Shown: positions 9,375 to 20,185, numbered from the stretch's first letter. The stretch: 37,785 nt of DNA from Parabacteroides sp. (GCA_022775005.1 JALFJR010000104.1:1-37785); one strand, 5' to 3'. Notes: generated by a model from the sequence alone, not told the origin. Program-made: numbers and translations.

Positions 9375-10118
9375 TTTCTTACGCAACACGAAGTCTTTAC
9401 CCAGGTACTTCTCACGCACGATCTCATTAGCCGCCAGCTCCTCGGCCGTACCTTGAAACAGCACCTTGCCCTCAAACAACAAATAGGCACGGTCGCAAAT
9501 GCTCAGTGTCTCATACACATTATGGTCGGTAATCAAGATACCGATATGCTTATGTTTCAAGCGAGCCACGATGGTCTGAATATCCTGTACAGCAATCGGA
9601 TCGACACCGGCAAAAGGCTCATCCAACATGATGAATTTCGGGTCAATCGCCAAGCAACGGGCAATCTCCGCCCGGCGTCGCTCACCACCTGAGAGTTGAT
9701 CGCCCAAGTTCTTGCGCACTTTGTTCAATCCGAACTCCGCCAATAGACTCTCCAAACGCTCCTTCTGCTCCTCCGGTGTATGCTCCGTCATCTCTAACAC
9801 CGCCCGCAGGTTATCCTCCACCGTCATTTTCCGGAAAATGGAAGCCTCCTGCGCCAAATAACCAATGCCGTTACGGGCCCGCATATAAACCGGATATTTC
9901 GTGATCTCCATCTCATTCAAGAAAATCTTGCCCTCGTTAGGAGTCACCAATCCCACAGTCATATAAAAAGTAGTGGTCTTACCTGCTCCGTTCGGTCCAA
10001 GCAAGCCCACAATCTCTCCCTGCTTGACATTGATCGAAACATGATTCACCACCGTGCGGGTCTTGTATTTCTTTACCAAATCCTCCGTCCGGAGCACCAT
10101 TTGCTGTTCTTCTGCCAT
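9366..10118 (-). CDS. lptB: LPS export ABC transporter ATPase LptB
   Basis: The 250-residue ABC ATPase has Walker A GPNGAGKT (residues 41-48), the signature LSGGERRR followed by Walker [14 protein letters not shown], and the H-loop ITDHNV. The LptB-specific traits are the [16 protein letters not shown] stretch and the FAGVDPIAV segment. LptB powers LptFG to pull lipopolysaccharide from the inner membrane onto the LptC-A bridge. The partner genes are not in the window. An alternative start lies six codons downstream. Its nearest neighbours upstream encode TamL and TamB, also envelope assembly factors, but a 150-base gap with its own -7 box suggests separate transcription. Confidence 0.95.
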   Translation of the reverse strand: MAEEQQMVLRTEDLVKKYKTRTVVNHVSINVKQGEIVGLLGPNGAGKTTTFYMTVGLVTPNEGKIFLNEMEITKYPVYMRARNGIGYLAQEASIFRKMTVEDNLRAVLEMTEHTPEEQKERLESLLAEFGLNKVRKNLGDQLSGGERRRAEIARCLAIDPKFIMLDEPFAGVDPIAVQDIQTIVARLKHKHIGILITDHNVYETLSICDRAYLLFEGKVLFQGTAEELAANEIVREKYLGKDFVLRKKSL

Positions 10119-10196
10119 ATTTTATCCTTTTTGTCGCCACAGATAGTACCTGCCCAGCTCTATGAAGCTAAACCTGCCTGTCTTCATCGTTTGGGG

Positions 10197-10204
10197 CAAA
10201 GATA
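10197..10204 (-). promoter_or_regulatory. Probable -7 box of lptB
   Basis: Minus-strand TATCTTTG matches TAnnTTTG and lies about 79 bases before the lptB ATG. No TTTG is seen at 19-21 bases upstream, so the call rests on one element. Confidence 0.5.
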
Positions 10205-10268
10205 AGCATTCCTTCCTCATTCCGCCTTACGTACAAACAGGAAGTTGCGATTTTGAAGTTTTCCAACA

Positions 10269-12584
10269 TCAGAAGGGGTAGCCTATGGCGAAATGATAGC
10301 CCATGCCATCCTTGAAACGGGGGAGGTTGTAATAGCCGCTCTTACCTGTCTCGTAGGGCAGATGCAGACCAATACCCACATCGAAACGGATCACGAGAAA
10401 GTCCATGTCATAACGAAACCCAAAGCCGGTTCCTAACGCCAAATCCTTAAAGAAATGTCCCGCTTTCAGACGGCCACCCGGTCGATCCGGATCCTCTCTC
10501 AACAGCCAGATATTGCCACAATCCAAGAAGGTAGCGCCATGCAGGTCGCCCATGATCGGGAAACGATACTCCAGGTTGGCCTCGAACTTGAGGTCACCCG
10601 TACGGTCGATATAGGCATATTTGTTCTCCTCACTACTCTGATAATAACGTCCTGGGCCGATGCTTCGGATCGTGAAGGCGCGTACGCTGTTGGCACCTCC
10701 CACATAGAATTGCTCATTGTAAGGCGCTGTGCGGGCATTGCCATAGCTGTAGATCGCACCCGCCATGATGCGGCCGACCAACCGTTGGTTCTCACCTAAC
10801 TGATAGTTGTAGCGGGCCTCCACCGTTCCCTTGATAAACTGGGCGAAGGGATTGCCAAAGAGTTTCTTTCCCTCCTTGTCAAACGCCTTTCCGGCGATGG
10901 CATAAGCCGCATCCATCAGCAAGCCCGCTTGCGTGATGGAGCCTTGCAACCAGACGTGGTGTCGCTTGCTGGTGATGGGCGAATCGTCGTAGGTATAGGT
11001 ATAGCTCATCGAGGGGACGAACTGATCCTGCAAGCTCTTCATGAGGGCCTTATTGTTGTCGGCGATGCTGTCAAACTCAGCGGTGGTGTGTTGAAGCAGG
11101 TTATACGCCAACTTAAACGGAGTCACGCTATGGTGACTGGTGGCGGAGGGTTGAAACTCATAGGAGGCATCCCCACCGAAAGAGAGCATCTTGAAGAAGC
11201 GAGCACGGTTCATCTGATCCGCATAGAGGCGGAAGGTGGTCGTAGCGGGGAAATTCAGATCCCGCTTGCCCAAAGTCGGGAAGAGCAATCGGGGGAAGGT
11301 GAGCGTCGTACTCAATCCCAACTCATAGCTGTTGATCTTCGATCCTCCCGCATCCAGTTTGTTGCCCGTCTGCCACTCGTAGGAGCCACGCAGTTTCACG
11401 CCGAAGGTCTCACCACCACCAAACATGTTGCGCTTGGTCACGCTGAACACCGCTCCAGGACCTACTTGGTCGTTGCTCTTGGCAGTCACATTCAACTCCA
11501 ACTCCCCATCCAACGGCAGGTCATATACGGTATTGATGCGCAGGTCGAGCGTATCTTGCCTCCGCATCGTGTCACGGGGGACATATTGAAACTCCGAGTA
11601 GCGGAAGGTACCTAAGCGCGCGAGGGCTGTCTGCGAACGCTCCTGCTGCGTCTGGCTATACCGGTCACCCGGACGGAAATAGAGTCGATTGTAAAGCACC
11701 GAGGGGCGCACCCGCAATTTCCCTTCGAAATGGATGGTCAAATCCTTGTAGCGGATCGAGTCGGTAGGCGGCTCGTTTCGATAGCTATTCAGGTAGAAAT
11801 CCACCTTCCCTAACTTCCAAGGACGCAACGCATTCCGAGGCATCCCCTCCTTGGGCACCACCCGTAGGGAGACCTTTCCGGGCGTGATGGTCGTATCGGC
11901 TTGATAGAGCATATACTCCGGACGGAAATAATAATAGCCGTTATCTCGCAACCTATCAGCAATACGCTCCCGCTCCTCCTGCAACTTTACCACGTTGAAG
12001 TTATCTCCCTTGCGAATCAATCGCTCGCCAGATACACGAGGCAAGAGTGAATCTACCCGGTTGCGCATCGGCACATAATAGATGCTATCAATCGTATAGG
12101 GGGGATTCATCGTGATCTGATAGGCAATCTTGGCCTTGCGAGGATCTTTCTTGTCGAGCACCAACTCATAAGCGGTAGCCCCATTGAAATAACCATACTC
12201 GTTCAGCAAATTACGCACCACCTTGATGCGCACGTCGGGATTCACCGTGCTGATCAACACCGGCTTCGCCGCCAACTTATTGAAGATCCATCGGCTCAGT
12301 TTGCCCTCCTTGTTCACGAAAGCATTATAGACCCAGAGGCCAAAAGGGAAGGGTACTCTCACAGAGGAACTCCCCAAAAGGGCATTATTAGGCGGATAAT
12401 CCAAGGCCGCCTCCAGCTCCTCCACGGTCGATCGTCCCGCCTCGCTCACATCCTCGTTCTGAATCTCTATCTTCGAGATACCGGTGTAAAGCACCGCACC
12501 CTCCGGCAGATTCTTCGTCGTCGAGCAGCTCCAGCAGAGCAGACAGAGCAACAGGTAGCTAATATAGTTCGTCTTATGATTCAT
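10269..12584 (-). CDS. tamL: TamL, lipoprotein-type Omp85 (BamA/TamA-like) outer membrane protein
   Basis: The 771-residue protein has a signal peptide and a candidate lipidation Cys20 (CWSCSTTKNLPEG). POTRA-like repeats fill roughly residues 30-350, including VRIKVVRNLLNEYGYFNG and a DRLRDNGYYYF segment typical of POTRA domains. The C-terminal half is a beta barrel of the Omp85 type with the VRAFTIRSIGPG motif and an aromatic end at residue 771 (IGYPF). In Bacteroidota such lipidated TamA relatives are called TamL and pair with TamB. It begins six bases after the tamB stop, so translation is probably coupled. Role: insertion of outer membrane proteins or envelope lipid handling together with TamB. 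Confidence 0.92.
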   Translation of the reverse strand: MNHKTNYISYLLLCLLCWSCSTTKNLPEGAVLYTGISKIEIQNEDVSEAGRSTVEELEAALDYPPNNALLGSSSVRVPFPFGLWVYNAFVNKEGKLSRWIFNKLAAKPVLISTVNPDVRIKVVRNLLNEYGYFNGATAYELVLDKKDPRKAKIAYQITMNPPYTIDSIYYVPMRNRVDSLLPRVSGERLIRKGDNFNVVKLQEERERIADRLRDNGYYYFRPEYMLYQADTTITPGKVSLRVVPKEGMPRNALRPWKLGKVDFYLNSYRNEPPTDSIRYKDLTIHFEGKLRVRPSVLYNRLYFRPGDRYSQTQQERSQTALARLGTFRYSEFQYVPRDTMRRQDTLDLRINTVYDLPLDGELELNVTAKSNDQVGPGAVFSVTKRNMFGGGETFGVKLRGSYEWQTGNKLDAGGSKINSYELGLSTTLTFPRLLFPTLGKRDLNFPATTTFRLYADQMNRARFFKMLSFGGDASYEFQPSATSHHSVTPFKLAYNLLQHTTAEFDSIADNNKALMKSLQDQFVPSMSYTYTYDDSPITSKRHHVWLQGSITQAGLLMDAAYAIAGKAFDKEGKKLFGNPFAQFIKGTVEARYNYQLGENQRLVGRIMAGAIYSYGNARTAPYNEQFYVGGANSVRAFTIRSIGPGRYYQSSEENKYAYIDRTGDLKFEANLEYRFPIMGDLHGATFLDCGNIWLLREDPDRPGGRLKAGHFFKDLALGTGFGFRYDMDFLVIRFDVGIGLHLPYETGKSGYYNLPRFKDGMGYHFAIGYPF

Positions 12585-12590
12585 AACGCT

Positions 12591-15500
12591 TTATTCTTCT
12601 ATTCGTTTTTCCGCAGCGGGCTGGGCCTCCTGCTCTTCCTCCACAGGCGTCTGTCTCTGTTTCTTGAAATTGAACAGCTCACGCAGCTTCATCATCTTCT
12701 TACGCAGCACGATACCGCCACCCGTCTCGATGATCTCTCCCTCTAACAGGCTCTCGTAGTTCTTATCATGGAACAGCTTGACATAGCGCGAGCCACTGCT
12801 ATCCAATCGATACTCTACCGACACATTGTCGATAAAGGGCTGTGCCTGCCCATTGTTGATATTCTCCCCCGTAGAGATACGTCCACCCAGCACCACCCGA
12901 ATGCGGTCGTTGTAGAATCGCTTGGCGAAGCGGAATGAGTAGTCCGTACGAGATCCACCTCCCTCTGTTCCATCCTCATACGAGTCCATGCCGAAACTAA
13001 TGTCCACCGTCTTCAAGGCACTCCCCGCAATGTTGTTGATCTCACTCTGCAAGAAGCTGCTCAAGGCATCGCCCATATTGACATTCACCTTGCCTGTACC
13101 AGTCGTGCCGCCTAAATAGAGGCCGGTCACCAACATACTCACCGCTAACTTAGCCCGCTCCTCCGGTCCTTTGGCGGTCAATTCCTCCTGCATCGCCATA
13201 TCCTCCGGCGCTTCCAAGGTAAACTCCAAGCCCAAGTTTTCCAAGGTCTGCGAGAGCGCCACCCCCACATCAAACTTCACCTGCCGAGGGGAGGATTGCC
13301 CCGTAGGTGTCACCGAGGCACGTAGCTGCTCCGTAGCCGCCAAGCTCAGACGGGGATTCATCGGGTCGCCTATCCATTGCACATAGCTACCCTCCTTGAT
13401 GGTAAACTCCTTCAAGGGAATCACAGGGATGGCATATTTCAAGGTTCCACCGCTTAAGGTGTAGCGACCGTTCAAGCGCATGTCTCCCTGTGGTGTGTAT
13501 TGGAAGGAGAGATCGCCTCCCCCCTCCAAGCGGATGTGACTGCTCTCGTCGCCATATAGATCGACGTTGGCCTGCACCGCCGGATCAATCCGGATGGTCA
13601 TCAACATGTCCATACCGCCCATCGGCAAGGGAGGCTTACGAGGCATGCGTCGGCGCAACGTGTCAGCAAAGGAGATGAAGGTGACCAAATCAGCCATACG
13701 GTCTTGGGCCTCCAAAGGAGAATCCTTCCAGACGTAGGTCATATTCGTTCCTCCTAAGAGTTGCAGATCGCCCCGCATCACCAAAGCATCTACCGGCCCC
13801 TTCGCCGAAGCATTGAGGTTGGCGAACAGCTTGCCATAGACCAAGCTCTCCTCGCTCTTCTTGCTGTTGAAGAGCTGCAGGTTATTCGCTGTCAATTTCA
13901 GGTCGGCCATCATCTGGACCGGATCATTGAAATCGACATAGCCATTGATCAGGAAGGGATTCTGATTATAGGCATAAATCGCAAACTTATCTAACAACAG
14001 GCGGTTGCGCTGGATCTGTATCTGCCGATCATCGAAGCGGAACGAAGAGCCCGCCGCACCGATATAGACCGAGGCACTATCGAGCAGCAAGGTACCATCT
14101 ACCCACGGCTGCTCACTGGTTCCCGTAATGGCCAAGGTGCCGTCCACATCGCCACTCATCCGTGCCATATCGTCGGGGATAAAGGCATCGGCCATATTGA
14201 GCGGGAAATGGAGGAAGTCGATGTTTCCTTGGAATTGGTCGGTTTCCGCCTGATAGAAAGCCGTCATCGTCGAGATCTCCTCTTGATTACGGAAGAGGTG
14301 CATATCCACTTGGTGATTGCCCGCCTCTAAAGGCAGATAGACGCCGTTGAAGAGCAGATCCCCCACCGGTCTTTGCTCATAGCGGAGGCTGTCTATATTC
14401 ACATCGGCCACCACCAAGAAGGTAGAATCGGTCGGTGCATATTGGAAGTCCGCATTCAACATACCTTGCAGCGAAGGCAGGTAGGTGAATGCCTCGGTAA
14501 TCACCTGCAAATTGATCTGGTTCAGCTCAACGTGCACCGCTTCTGTCCCCTCCTCCTCGGCAGGCTGCGAATGAATCCACAGCGCCGCATTGTTCGCTCC
14601 TCTCAGCCGCAGGTTAGCCTCAATGTCTTTCAGGCTGCGCACCGTGATATGGTTGTCCGGATCCAACTGGAAAGTCGTGAAAGCGATGACCGGCTGATCC
14701 GGATAGAGGCTAAAGCGCATACCGCCCTCCTCCTGCTTCTCGGCTCGTACTCCCAGATTCACGCCCACCTCCCCTGCTCCATTCTTATAGAGCAGGTTGG
14801 CATCCGCATAGCCATGACGCAACCGGCCGTCTATGCCAGCGCTGAATGGGGCCTGTTGCCGATATTTCTTTTTGATCACCTCCGCTTGATACAGCAAGCC
14901 AAGCGTATCTTGCCAGATACCCGCCCGGATCGTATCGAGCATCAAGGTGTCTTGTACAAGCTCCAGGAGCTCCGCCGAAAGCTGGATACCACTCTCTGGC
15001 GAAGTAGAGGCGGTCAGCGAGAGCCCTTTGAAATCCATGTAATAATTGAGCAGATAGTTGTTGATCGGGTTGTCTTGGCCGGCATTAACCTCCAACAGCA
15101 TCTTCGGCAATAGGGGACGCAGCTGCTGCAGGTTCACCGTTGAATCACGCAGTACCTGCCGGGTCAACTCGTCAGACACCCGTTGCAGTTTATCCGTCAT
15201 CTCATGCACACACGCATTGCCGGTCAGCACGATGCCTAAATCGCCCGCATGGAAAGAGACCCGTGTGGTGTCGCTATCCGTCCGTGTGTGCAGCGTCAAG
15301 GTCTTGGGATGAAACGTCTTACGAGGTGTCACCACCTCCCAGTTGCCTAACGTCACATCCAGCAGGTTGCGGTCGTCAAGATCGCTCTCCGCTTCTGCGA
15401 ACAGCTGGAAGGAGGTCGCCAAGGGATTGCTCAAGAGGTGCATCTCATACAGGTCGAGGTTTGCCACGTCGGCGATCAGCATGGCTTTCACCGCTTTCGG

Positions 15501-17234
15501 TTTCAGCTCCCCATTCAACGAGAGATCGAACTTGGCCAAGGGATAGCCACTGATCAGATCGACCTTCAACAGCTGATTTTCCAACGCACCATTCAGACGC
15601 ACATCTGAGACCGAGGTCAAGCCATACCGAATGTCATTCACCGCCCCCTCGATCTTCGCCCACGTCTTCCCCGAGAAAGGATCAGTGCCCTTACCCTCCA
15701 TTTTCACGGAGGCAGTTAAGCTATACAGGGAATCCAAGGGCATGAAGTGCACTGGTTCCAAGCTATCCACCTGCAAAGCGGCTTGGTAGGCAGCTTGCGT
15801 CGGATCGTAATGCGCTGTCAAATCAATCTTTCCTTTATCCTCCCGGAAATGCAACGCCGCCTGATAAGCTTGGTTGGCGATGAATGCCTCGCCTTGCAGA
15901 CGCATTCCTTTCGGCAGGTTGTAATAGAGGCGCTCCTCCTCGGGCAACATCGTCAGCAGGAAGTTCAACGAATCGGTCTCTGCCTCCAACCGCAGCTCGC
16001 CCGTTCGTTTCACGCTATCTGTCACCGCCTCCATCTCTCCAGACAGGGACATCTGAAAGGCTCCCGGCAGTCGCATCTCTCCCTTCGTGAGCCGCATGGC
16101 TGCCAGATTACCCTCCGCCTCCACACTGAGTGTCAAAGGCTGGCTCGGATAGGCACGCACAAAGTCGTCGGGTAGTTCACCCATGGCAAACAGCAGGTCG
16201 CCCTTGCCTAACCGACTCTCCCACGTGACACGCATCTCCTCCTTCGGCCTCTCCTCCAAACTATTCCAAGGAATCAAAGCCGTCAACTTGGCCTCAGAGT
16301 GAGGTGTCTGCAACAGGAGTTGAGGCAAACGAATCACGGTGGAATCACTTTCCAAGTCGCCCGTCAACGCATTGACCATCAAGCCAGACTTCTCCTTGAA
16401 GGAGCACTCCGCTAAATGCGCCTTCATCCACCGCCCCTGATACAGCAAATCAGCGCACTGAATCCGCACATCCCCTAACAGCAGATGGCTCAAATCCAAG
16501 CCATCCGTAGGCTCCGCAAGATCATCATCGTAATGCAGTGTCGATTCCGTGATCTGCACCTGGCCAACCGCATAACGCTCCTGCCCCAAATCGACCACGC
16601 CATCCTGCAGGGAGGCCTGCTTCAAGAAGGTAGCCAACCGAAGTGAATCAGGAGCCAACTGCAAAGCCAATGACACCCGATCTAACTGAATACGTTGTAA
16701 ATCGATTCGCCAAGGGAGTTCGGTAGCGGTTGTATCGGCCTCCTCCGTCGAGTCATTCAACAGCAGGGTGATCGCCGCATCCGATAGGTTGATGGTATTG
16801 AAGGTGGCTCGCTCTTTCGCCAAGTCCACCCGGTCGGCCTTCAGATAGAACTGCCCTATCGCCCCCTTGATGGCCATGCCCTCCAAGAAATCTTTCGTAT
16901 CTAACTGGGCATTGCGCAGGTCAATCGCCTCGATCAACACCTGTTTATGGAAGAGCGGCTTTGCCTGGATGCGCAAAGCGAGGCGATCCAAGCGCAACAG
17001 CGTGTCCGTTTGATAGATCGCCTGTACATCCCGGATCTTCAAGTCGAGCGGGAACGAGAGACGAATCTGCCCGATGGAGATACGCATACCCGTCGCCTCG
17101 CTCACATAGGCGGTCGCCTGCCGCACAGCGAAATCTTGTACGAAAGGGATATATAGGAGTATAGACAACAGCATTACCGCTGCGATCGGCAACAGCCCTA
17201 ATCCCACTATCCATTTTATCCCCTTTCGTCTCAT
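12591..17234 (-). CDS. tamB: TamB, translocation and assembly module inner-membrane protein
   Basis: At 1547 residues this is the largest gene of the window. It has one N-terminal membrane anchor (about residues 9-30), a very long stretch of beta-rich repeats typical of AsmA/TamB proteins, and the conserved C-terminal TamB (DUF490) domain from about residue 1150, recognisable by GGDLSFQYTP and LNGRYTLSGGTLKYAIPVIPL. TamB proteins span the periplasm with a lipid-binding groove and work with a TamA or TamL partner, here encoded six bases downstream. The gene starts 31 bases after the plug-domain gene, so the three genes probably form one operon. Confidence 0.93.
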   Translation of the reverse strand: MRRKGIKWIVGLGLLPIAAVMLLSILLYIPFVQDFAVRQATAYVSEATGMRISIGQIRLSFPLDLKIRDVQAIYQTDTLLRLDRLALRIQAKPLFHKQVLIEAIDLRNAQLDTKDFLEGMAIKGAIGQFYLKADRVDLAKERATFNTINLSDAAITLLLNDSTEEADTTATELPWRIDLQRIQLDRVSLALQLAPDSLRLATFLKQASLQDGVVDLGQERYAVGQVQITESTLHYDDDLAEPTDGLDLSHLLLGDVRIQCADLLYQGRWMKAHLAECSFKEKSGLMVNALTGDLESDSTVIRLPQLLLQTPHSEAKLTALIPWNSLEERPKEEMRVTWESRLGKGDLLFAMGELPDDFVRAYPSQPLTLSVEAEGNLAAMRLTKGEMRLPGAFQMSLSGEMEAVTDSVKRTGELRLEAETDSLNFLLTMLPEEERLYYNLPKGMRLQGEAFIANQAYQAALHFREDKGKIDLTAHYDPTQAAYQAALQVDSLEPVHFMPLDSLYSLTASVKMEGKGTDPFSGKTWAKIEGAVNDIRYGLTSVSDVRLNGALENQLLKVDLISGYPLAKFDLSLNGELKPKAVKAMLIADVANLDLYEMHLLSNPLATSFQLFAEAESDLDDRNLLDVTLGNWEVVTPRKTFHPKTLTLHTRTDSDTTRVSFHAGDLGIVLTGNACVHEMTDKLQRVSDELTRQVLRDSTVNLQQLRPLLPKMLLEVNAGQDNPINNYLLNYYMDFKGLSLTASTSPESGIQLSAELLELVQDTLMLDTIRAGIWQDTLGLLYQAEVIKKKYRQQAPFSAGIDGRLRHGYADANLLYKNGAGEVGVNLGVRAEKQEEGGMRFSLYPDQPVIAFTTFQLDPDNHITVRSLKDIEANLRLRGANNAALWIHSQPAEEEGTEAVHVELNQINLQVITEAFTYLPSLQGMLNADFQYAPTDSTFLVVADVNIDSLRYEQRPVGDLLFNGVYLPLEAGNHQVDMHLFRNQEEISTMTAFYQAETDQFQGNIDFLHFPLNMADAFIPDDMARMSGDVDGTLAITGTSEQPWVDGTLLLDSASVYIGAAGSSFRFDDRQIQIQRNRLLLDKFAIYAYNQNPFLINGYVDFNDPVQMMADLKLTANNLQLFNSKKSEESLVYGKLFANLNASAKGPVDALVMRGDLQLLGGTNMTYVWKDSPLEAQDRMADLVTFISFADTLRRRMPRKPPLPMGGMDMLMTIRIDPAVQANVDLYGDESSHIRLEGGGDLSFQYTPQGDMRLNGRYTLSGGTLKYAIPVIPLKEFTIKEGSYVQWIGDPMNPRLSLAATEQLRASVTPTGQSSPRQVKFDVGVALSQTLENLGLEFTLEAPEDMAMQEELTAKGPEERAKLAVSMLVTGLYLGGTTGTGKVNVNMGDALSSFLQSEINNIAGSALKTVDISFGMDSYEDGTEGGGSRTDYSFRFAKRFYNDRIRVVLGGRISTGENINNGQAQPFIDNVSVEYRLDSSGSRYVKLFHDKNYESLLEGEIIETGGGIVLRKKMMKLRELFNFKKQRQTPVEEEQEAQPAAEKRIEE

Positions 17235-17265
17235 GTATCAGCTAATATATATATATACGTATATG

Positions 17266-17931
17266 TTACTTCGTCTTGATGACGATGGCCCCGTTAGCAC
17301 CCCGTGCCCCATACTGACCCGCATCCTTCAAGACACTCACCTCTTGCACATCCTCGATGGCTATCGTATTTAAGATCGACAAATCCATCGGTATGCCATC
17401 CACTACCACCAATGGATCCGTCGGACTGGTCAACGACGCACTGGCACGGATACGGATCTTGCCATCCATGTAGGTCACGCCACTCATGCGTTTCAATACG
17501 GAGTCCATGTCCCGGCACCCCAATCGACGGATGTCCTCACGGGTCATCACCGATGAGCTGATCAGTCGGTTACGCTCCGCCATAATCATCCGCTGTATCT
17601 CCTCACTCGGATCCTTACTGCGATCGGCATTGAAGGTACTATTCTCCAAGGTGATCGTGATGTAGTTATAGCCATTGAGTGGCACCTCCAATTGGTTCTT
17701 TGTCTTCTTAATCTTCACAAACAGCGTATCCTGCAAGTTCGCTCCGGGGAACATAAACATACCCTTCCCGTTCGTCTTCACCGTCACGGGATTCACACGG
17801 CCCAAGGTCACCGGATAGCGTTTGATCGCTTTCTGGCTCACATCTTTCAATACACCAACCAGTGTGTCACTCTGGGCAGACAGCCATTCGCCGCATCCCA
17901 AGAAAATCATCAAAAATACAAACAGTCTCAT
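17266..17931 (-). CDS. Stand-alone TonB-dependent receptor plug-domain protein
   Basis: The 221-residue product has a signal peptide (1 to about 19, ending LSAQ), a small beta-sandwich like the carboxypeptidase-regulatory domain of SusC proteins (about 22-95), a short linker, and a plug domain (about 125-221) with the SusC-like signatures SVMTREDIRRLG, VVVDGIPMD, VQEVSVLKDAGQYGARGANG and AIVIKTK. It ends exactly where the 22-strand barrel of a real receptor would begin, with a stop codon and no barrel frame after it. Instead tamB starts 31 bases later. It is therefore a complete small protein and not an obviously broken gene. What a plug without barrel does is unknown; partnering with the Tam system is an inference from position. 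Confidence 0.85.
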   Translation of the reverse strand: MRLFVFLMIFLGCGEWLSAQSDTLVGVLKDVSQKAIKRYPVTLGRVNPVTVKTNGKGMFMFPGANLQDTLFVKIKKTKNQLEVPLNGYNYITITLENSTFNADRSKDPSEEIQRMIMAERNRLISSSVMTREDIRRLGCRDMDSVLKRMSGVTYMDGKIRIRASASLTSPTDPLVVVDGIPMDLSILNTIAIEDVQEVSVLKDAGQYGARGANGAIVIKTK

Positions 17932-17985
17932 AAGTTCAGTTGTTTTTAGGTCATAAATCTGTCTTCACCTGCTGGATTGACGCAA

Positions 17986-17993
17986 CAAATGTA
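17986..17993 (-). promoter_or_regulatory. Possible -7 box for the plug-tamB-tamL operon
   Basis: Minus-strand TACATTTG fits TAnnTTTG, 54 bases before the ATG of the plug protein. A TTTG copy is only 11 bases further upstream, too close to act as the -33 element. Confidence 0.4.
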
Positions 17994-18031
17994 CGCTTTT
18001 TCAACAAATGAGCACCTATAATAGTTGACAA

Positions 18032-18060
18032 CAAAGGCCCTGAATTGCTCAGAGCCTTTG
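18032..18060 (-). terminator. Hairpin after rocF
   Basis: CAAAGGC (18032-18038) pairs with GCCTTTG (18054-18060), and inside it CTGA pairs with TCAG around an ATTGC loop. It begins 23 bases past the rocF stop codon. The T tract on the minus strand is weak. Confidence 0.6.
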
Positions 18061-18083
18061 CCTCTTTCCTTTCGTTTGATCGC

Positions 18084-18980
18084 TTAGATCCTTGCCGTGA
18101 TGCGGTCAATGATCTCCAAGCAGAGCCTCGTGGTCTGCTCGCCCATGTCCAACTCCGGGTTCAACTCCACCAAATCCAAAGACTTGACCAGGTTCGTAGA
18201 GAGGATATGATCCACGAAATCATTGAACTCATCCGGCATCAATCCCTCAGCGACCCGTGTACCGGTACCTGGCGCAAAGCGGGGATCAATACTATCCACG
18301 TCAATACTGAAATGCACATTGCGAATCTTTCGCTCACGGAGCTTCCGCTTGATGTCTTCCGCCACAAACCCAATTCCTTTCAGATGAATCAGCTCCATCG
18401 TATAGACACTCAAGTGCTCCCGTTCGATCAACGCCTTCTCGCCCTCGTCCAGACTGCGTGTACCCACCAAGAAGACATTCTGGGGATTCACCTTGTTGCC
18501 GGGCGCATAGACATTGACCAGCTCCTCGCTGCCCATGCCCATGAGCGCACTGAGCGGCATACCATGCACATTACCGCTGGGTGAGGTCGCATCGGTATTG
18601 ATGTCGCCATGCGCATCCAACCAGATAATGCCAAAATCGTCGAAGCATTTGCCCACACCGGAGGCACTGCCTAATCCCAAGGAATGGTCGCCACCGATGA
18701 CTAACGGGAAGGCTCCCCCACGCAAGGTGTCATACACCAACTCCGCCAAGTTGTTGTTTACCTCCACGATAGCATCCAAATATTTCATACTCTTTCCCCG
18801 GGCGAACTTATCCGCCTCCGAGACGGGAGGGACATAGAGGTTGCCCAGATCAAATGCCCGATGGCCATTCTTACGAATCAGCTGCATCAACCCCCGTTCC
18901 CGCAAGTGGTTCGGAGCACGCTCCACACCCAATCGGTCGCAACCTAAATTGAGTGGAACGCCAATGACATTGACTTTCAT
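18084..18980 (-). CDS. rocF: Arginase
   Basis: The 298-residue protein belongs to the arginase/ureohydrolase family. The manganese ligands are visible: His99 in GGDHSLGLG, the DAHGDIN cluster (Asp122, His124, Asp126), and the SIDVDSIDP motif with two further Asp. The length and the [14 protein letters not shown] start are those of true arginases. It hydrolyses arginine to ornithine and urea in the cytosol. Its start overlaps the stop of rocD by four bases (ATGA), so the two are translationally coupled and together turn arginine into glutamate semialdehyde. Confidence 0.95.
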   Translation of the reverse strand: MKVNVIGVPLNLGCDRLGVERAPNHLRERGLMQLIRKNGHRAFDLGNLYVPPVSEADKFARGKSMKYLDAIVEVNNNLAELVYDTLRGGAFPLVIGGDHSLGLGSASGVGKCFDDFGIIWLDAHGDINTDATSPSGNVHGMPLSALMGMGSEELVNVYAPGNKVNPQNVFLVGTRSLDEGEKALIEREHLSVYTMELIHLKGIGFVAEDIKRKLRERKIRNVHFSIDVDSIDPRFAPGTGTRVAEGLMPDEFNDFVDHILSTNLVKSLDLVELNPELDMGEQTTRLCLEIIDRITARI

Positions 18981-20185
18981 ACCTCCTCCAATGTTTGACG
19001 GATAATAGCAATCGCCTCACGCATCTGCTCCTCCGTGATCACCAAGGGGGGCGTGAAACGAATGATGTGATCATGGGTTGGTTTCGCCAACAGGCCCTTG
19101 CGCATCAAGGCCAAGCAGATGTCCCAAGCATTCTTGCCGTTCGTCGGCTCCGTCACCACTGCGTTCAGCAGGCCTTTGCCACGCACTAACTTGATCATCG
19201 GGTTGTCGATCCGTGCGATCTCCTCCCGGAAGAGTTGCCCCATCCGATAGGCATTCTCCCACAACCGTTCCTCCTTGACCACCTCCAAGGCAGCGATTGA
19301 CACCTTCGCAGCCAACGGATTACCACCGTATGTAGAGCCATGCTCGCCCGGCAGGATCGTCAGCATAACCTCATCATCGGCCAACACCGCAGAGACGGGT
19401 AACACACCTCCTGAGATCGCCTTGCCTAAGATCAGGATATCCGGGCGCACCTCCTCATAGTCACATGCCAACATCCGGCCGGTACGTGCGATACCCGTCT
19501 GAATCTCATCGGCGATGAACAAGACATGATGCTGCTTGCAGAGCGCATAGCACTCCTTCAGATAACCCTCATCGGGCACAACAACTCCCGCCTCACCTTG
19601 AATCGGCTCCAACAGGAAGCCGACCACCGTCGGATCAGCCAAAGCCTCCCGCAGCGCATCCGCTTGGTTGTAAGGAATCTTCACGAAGCCAGGCGTAAAC
19701 GGCCCGAAGTTGCCGTAAGAGCTGGGATCGGTGCTCATCGAGATCACCGTGATGGTACGCCCATGGAAGTTATCCGCGCACACCACGATCTTGGCTTGTT
19801 CCGGAGCTACGCCCTTGCGTACATACCCCCAACGCCGACACAGTTTGAGAGCGGTCTCCACACCCTCCGCGCCAGTATTCATCGGCAGCAGCTTGTCATA
19901 GCCAAAGTAACGGCAGGTATATTCCATGTATTCCCCCAGCAAATCCGAATGGAAAGCCCGTGAGGTCAGCGTCAAGTTGTCAGCCTGTTGCTTCAACGCC
20001 TCCACGATCTTGGGATGGCGATGACCCTGGTTCAAGGCAGAATAGCCCGACAAGAAATCAAAATAACGTTTGTCTTCTACATCCCATACAAATACGCCCT
20101 CGCCTCGATTCAACACGACAGGCAGGGGATGATAATTGTGAGCGCCGAACTTCTCTTCGCGCTCGATGTACTCTTTTGTTCTCAT
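18977..20185 (-). CDS. rocD: Ornithine-oxo-acid transaminase
   Basis: The 402-residue class III aminotransferase has the pyridoxal phosphate lysine in ILGKAISGG, the cofactor-binding [13 protein letters not shown] segment, and the [17 protein letters not shown] region characteristic of ornithine aminotransferases. It moves the delta-amino group of ornithine to 2-oxoglutarate, giving glutamate semialdehyde and glutamate. It precedes and overlaps rocF, so ornithine made by arginase is used directly. Two symmetric boxes upstream of its promoter suggest control by a dimeric regulator. Confidence 0.95.
   Translation of the reverse strand: MRTKEYIEREEKFGAHNYHPLPVVLNRGEGVFVWDVEDKRYFDFLSGYSALNQGHRHPKIVEALKQQADNLTLTSRAFHSDLLGEYMEYTCRYFGYDKLLPMNTGAEGVETALKLCRRWGYVRKGVAPEQAKIVVCADNFHGRTITVISMSTDPSSYGNFGPFTPGFVKIPYNQADALREALADPTVVGFLLEPIQGEAGVVVPDEGYLKECYALCKQHHVLFIADEIQTGIARTGRMLACDYEEVRPDILILGKAISGGVLPVSAVLADDEVMLTILPGEHGSTYGGNPLAAKVSIAALEVVKEERLWENAYRMGQLFREEIARIDNPMIKLVRGKGLLNAVVTEPTNGKNAWDICLALMRKGLLAKPTHDHIIRFTPPLVITEEQMREAIAIIRQTLEEV

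Noticed and set aside
15140-15553. Long plus-strand frames inside tamB
   Set aside because: They are antisense shadows of a GC-richer coding region, with no start signals or domain patterns.
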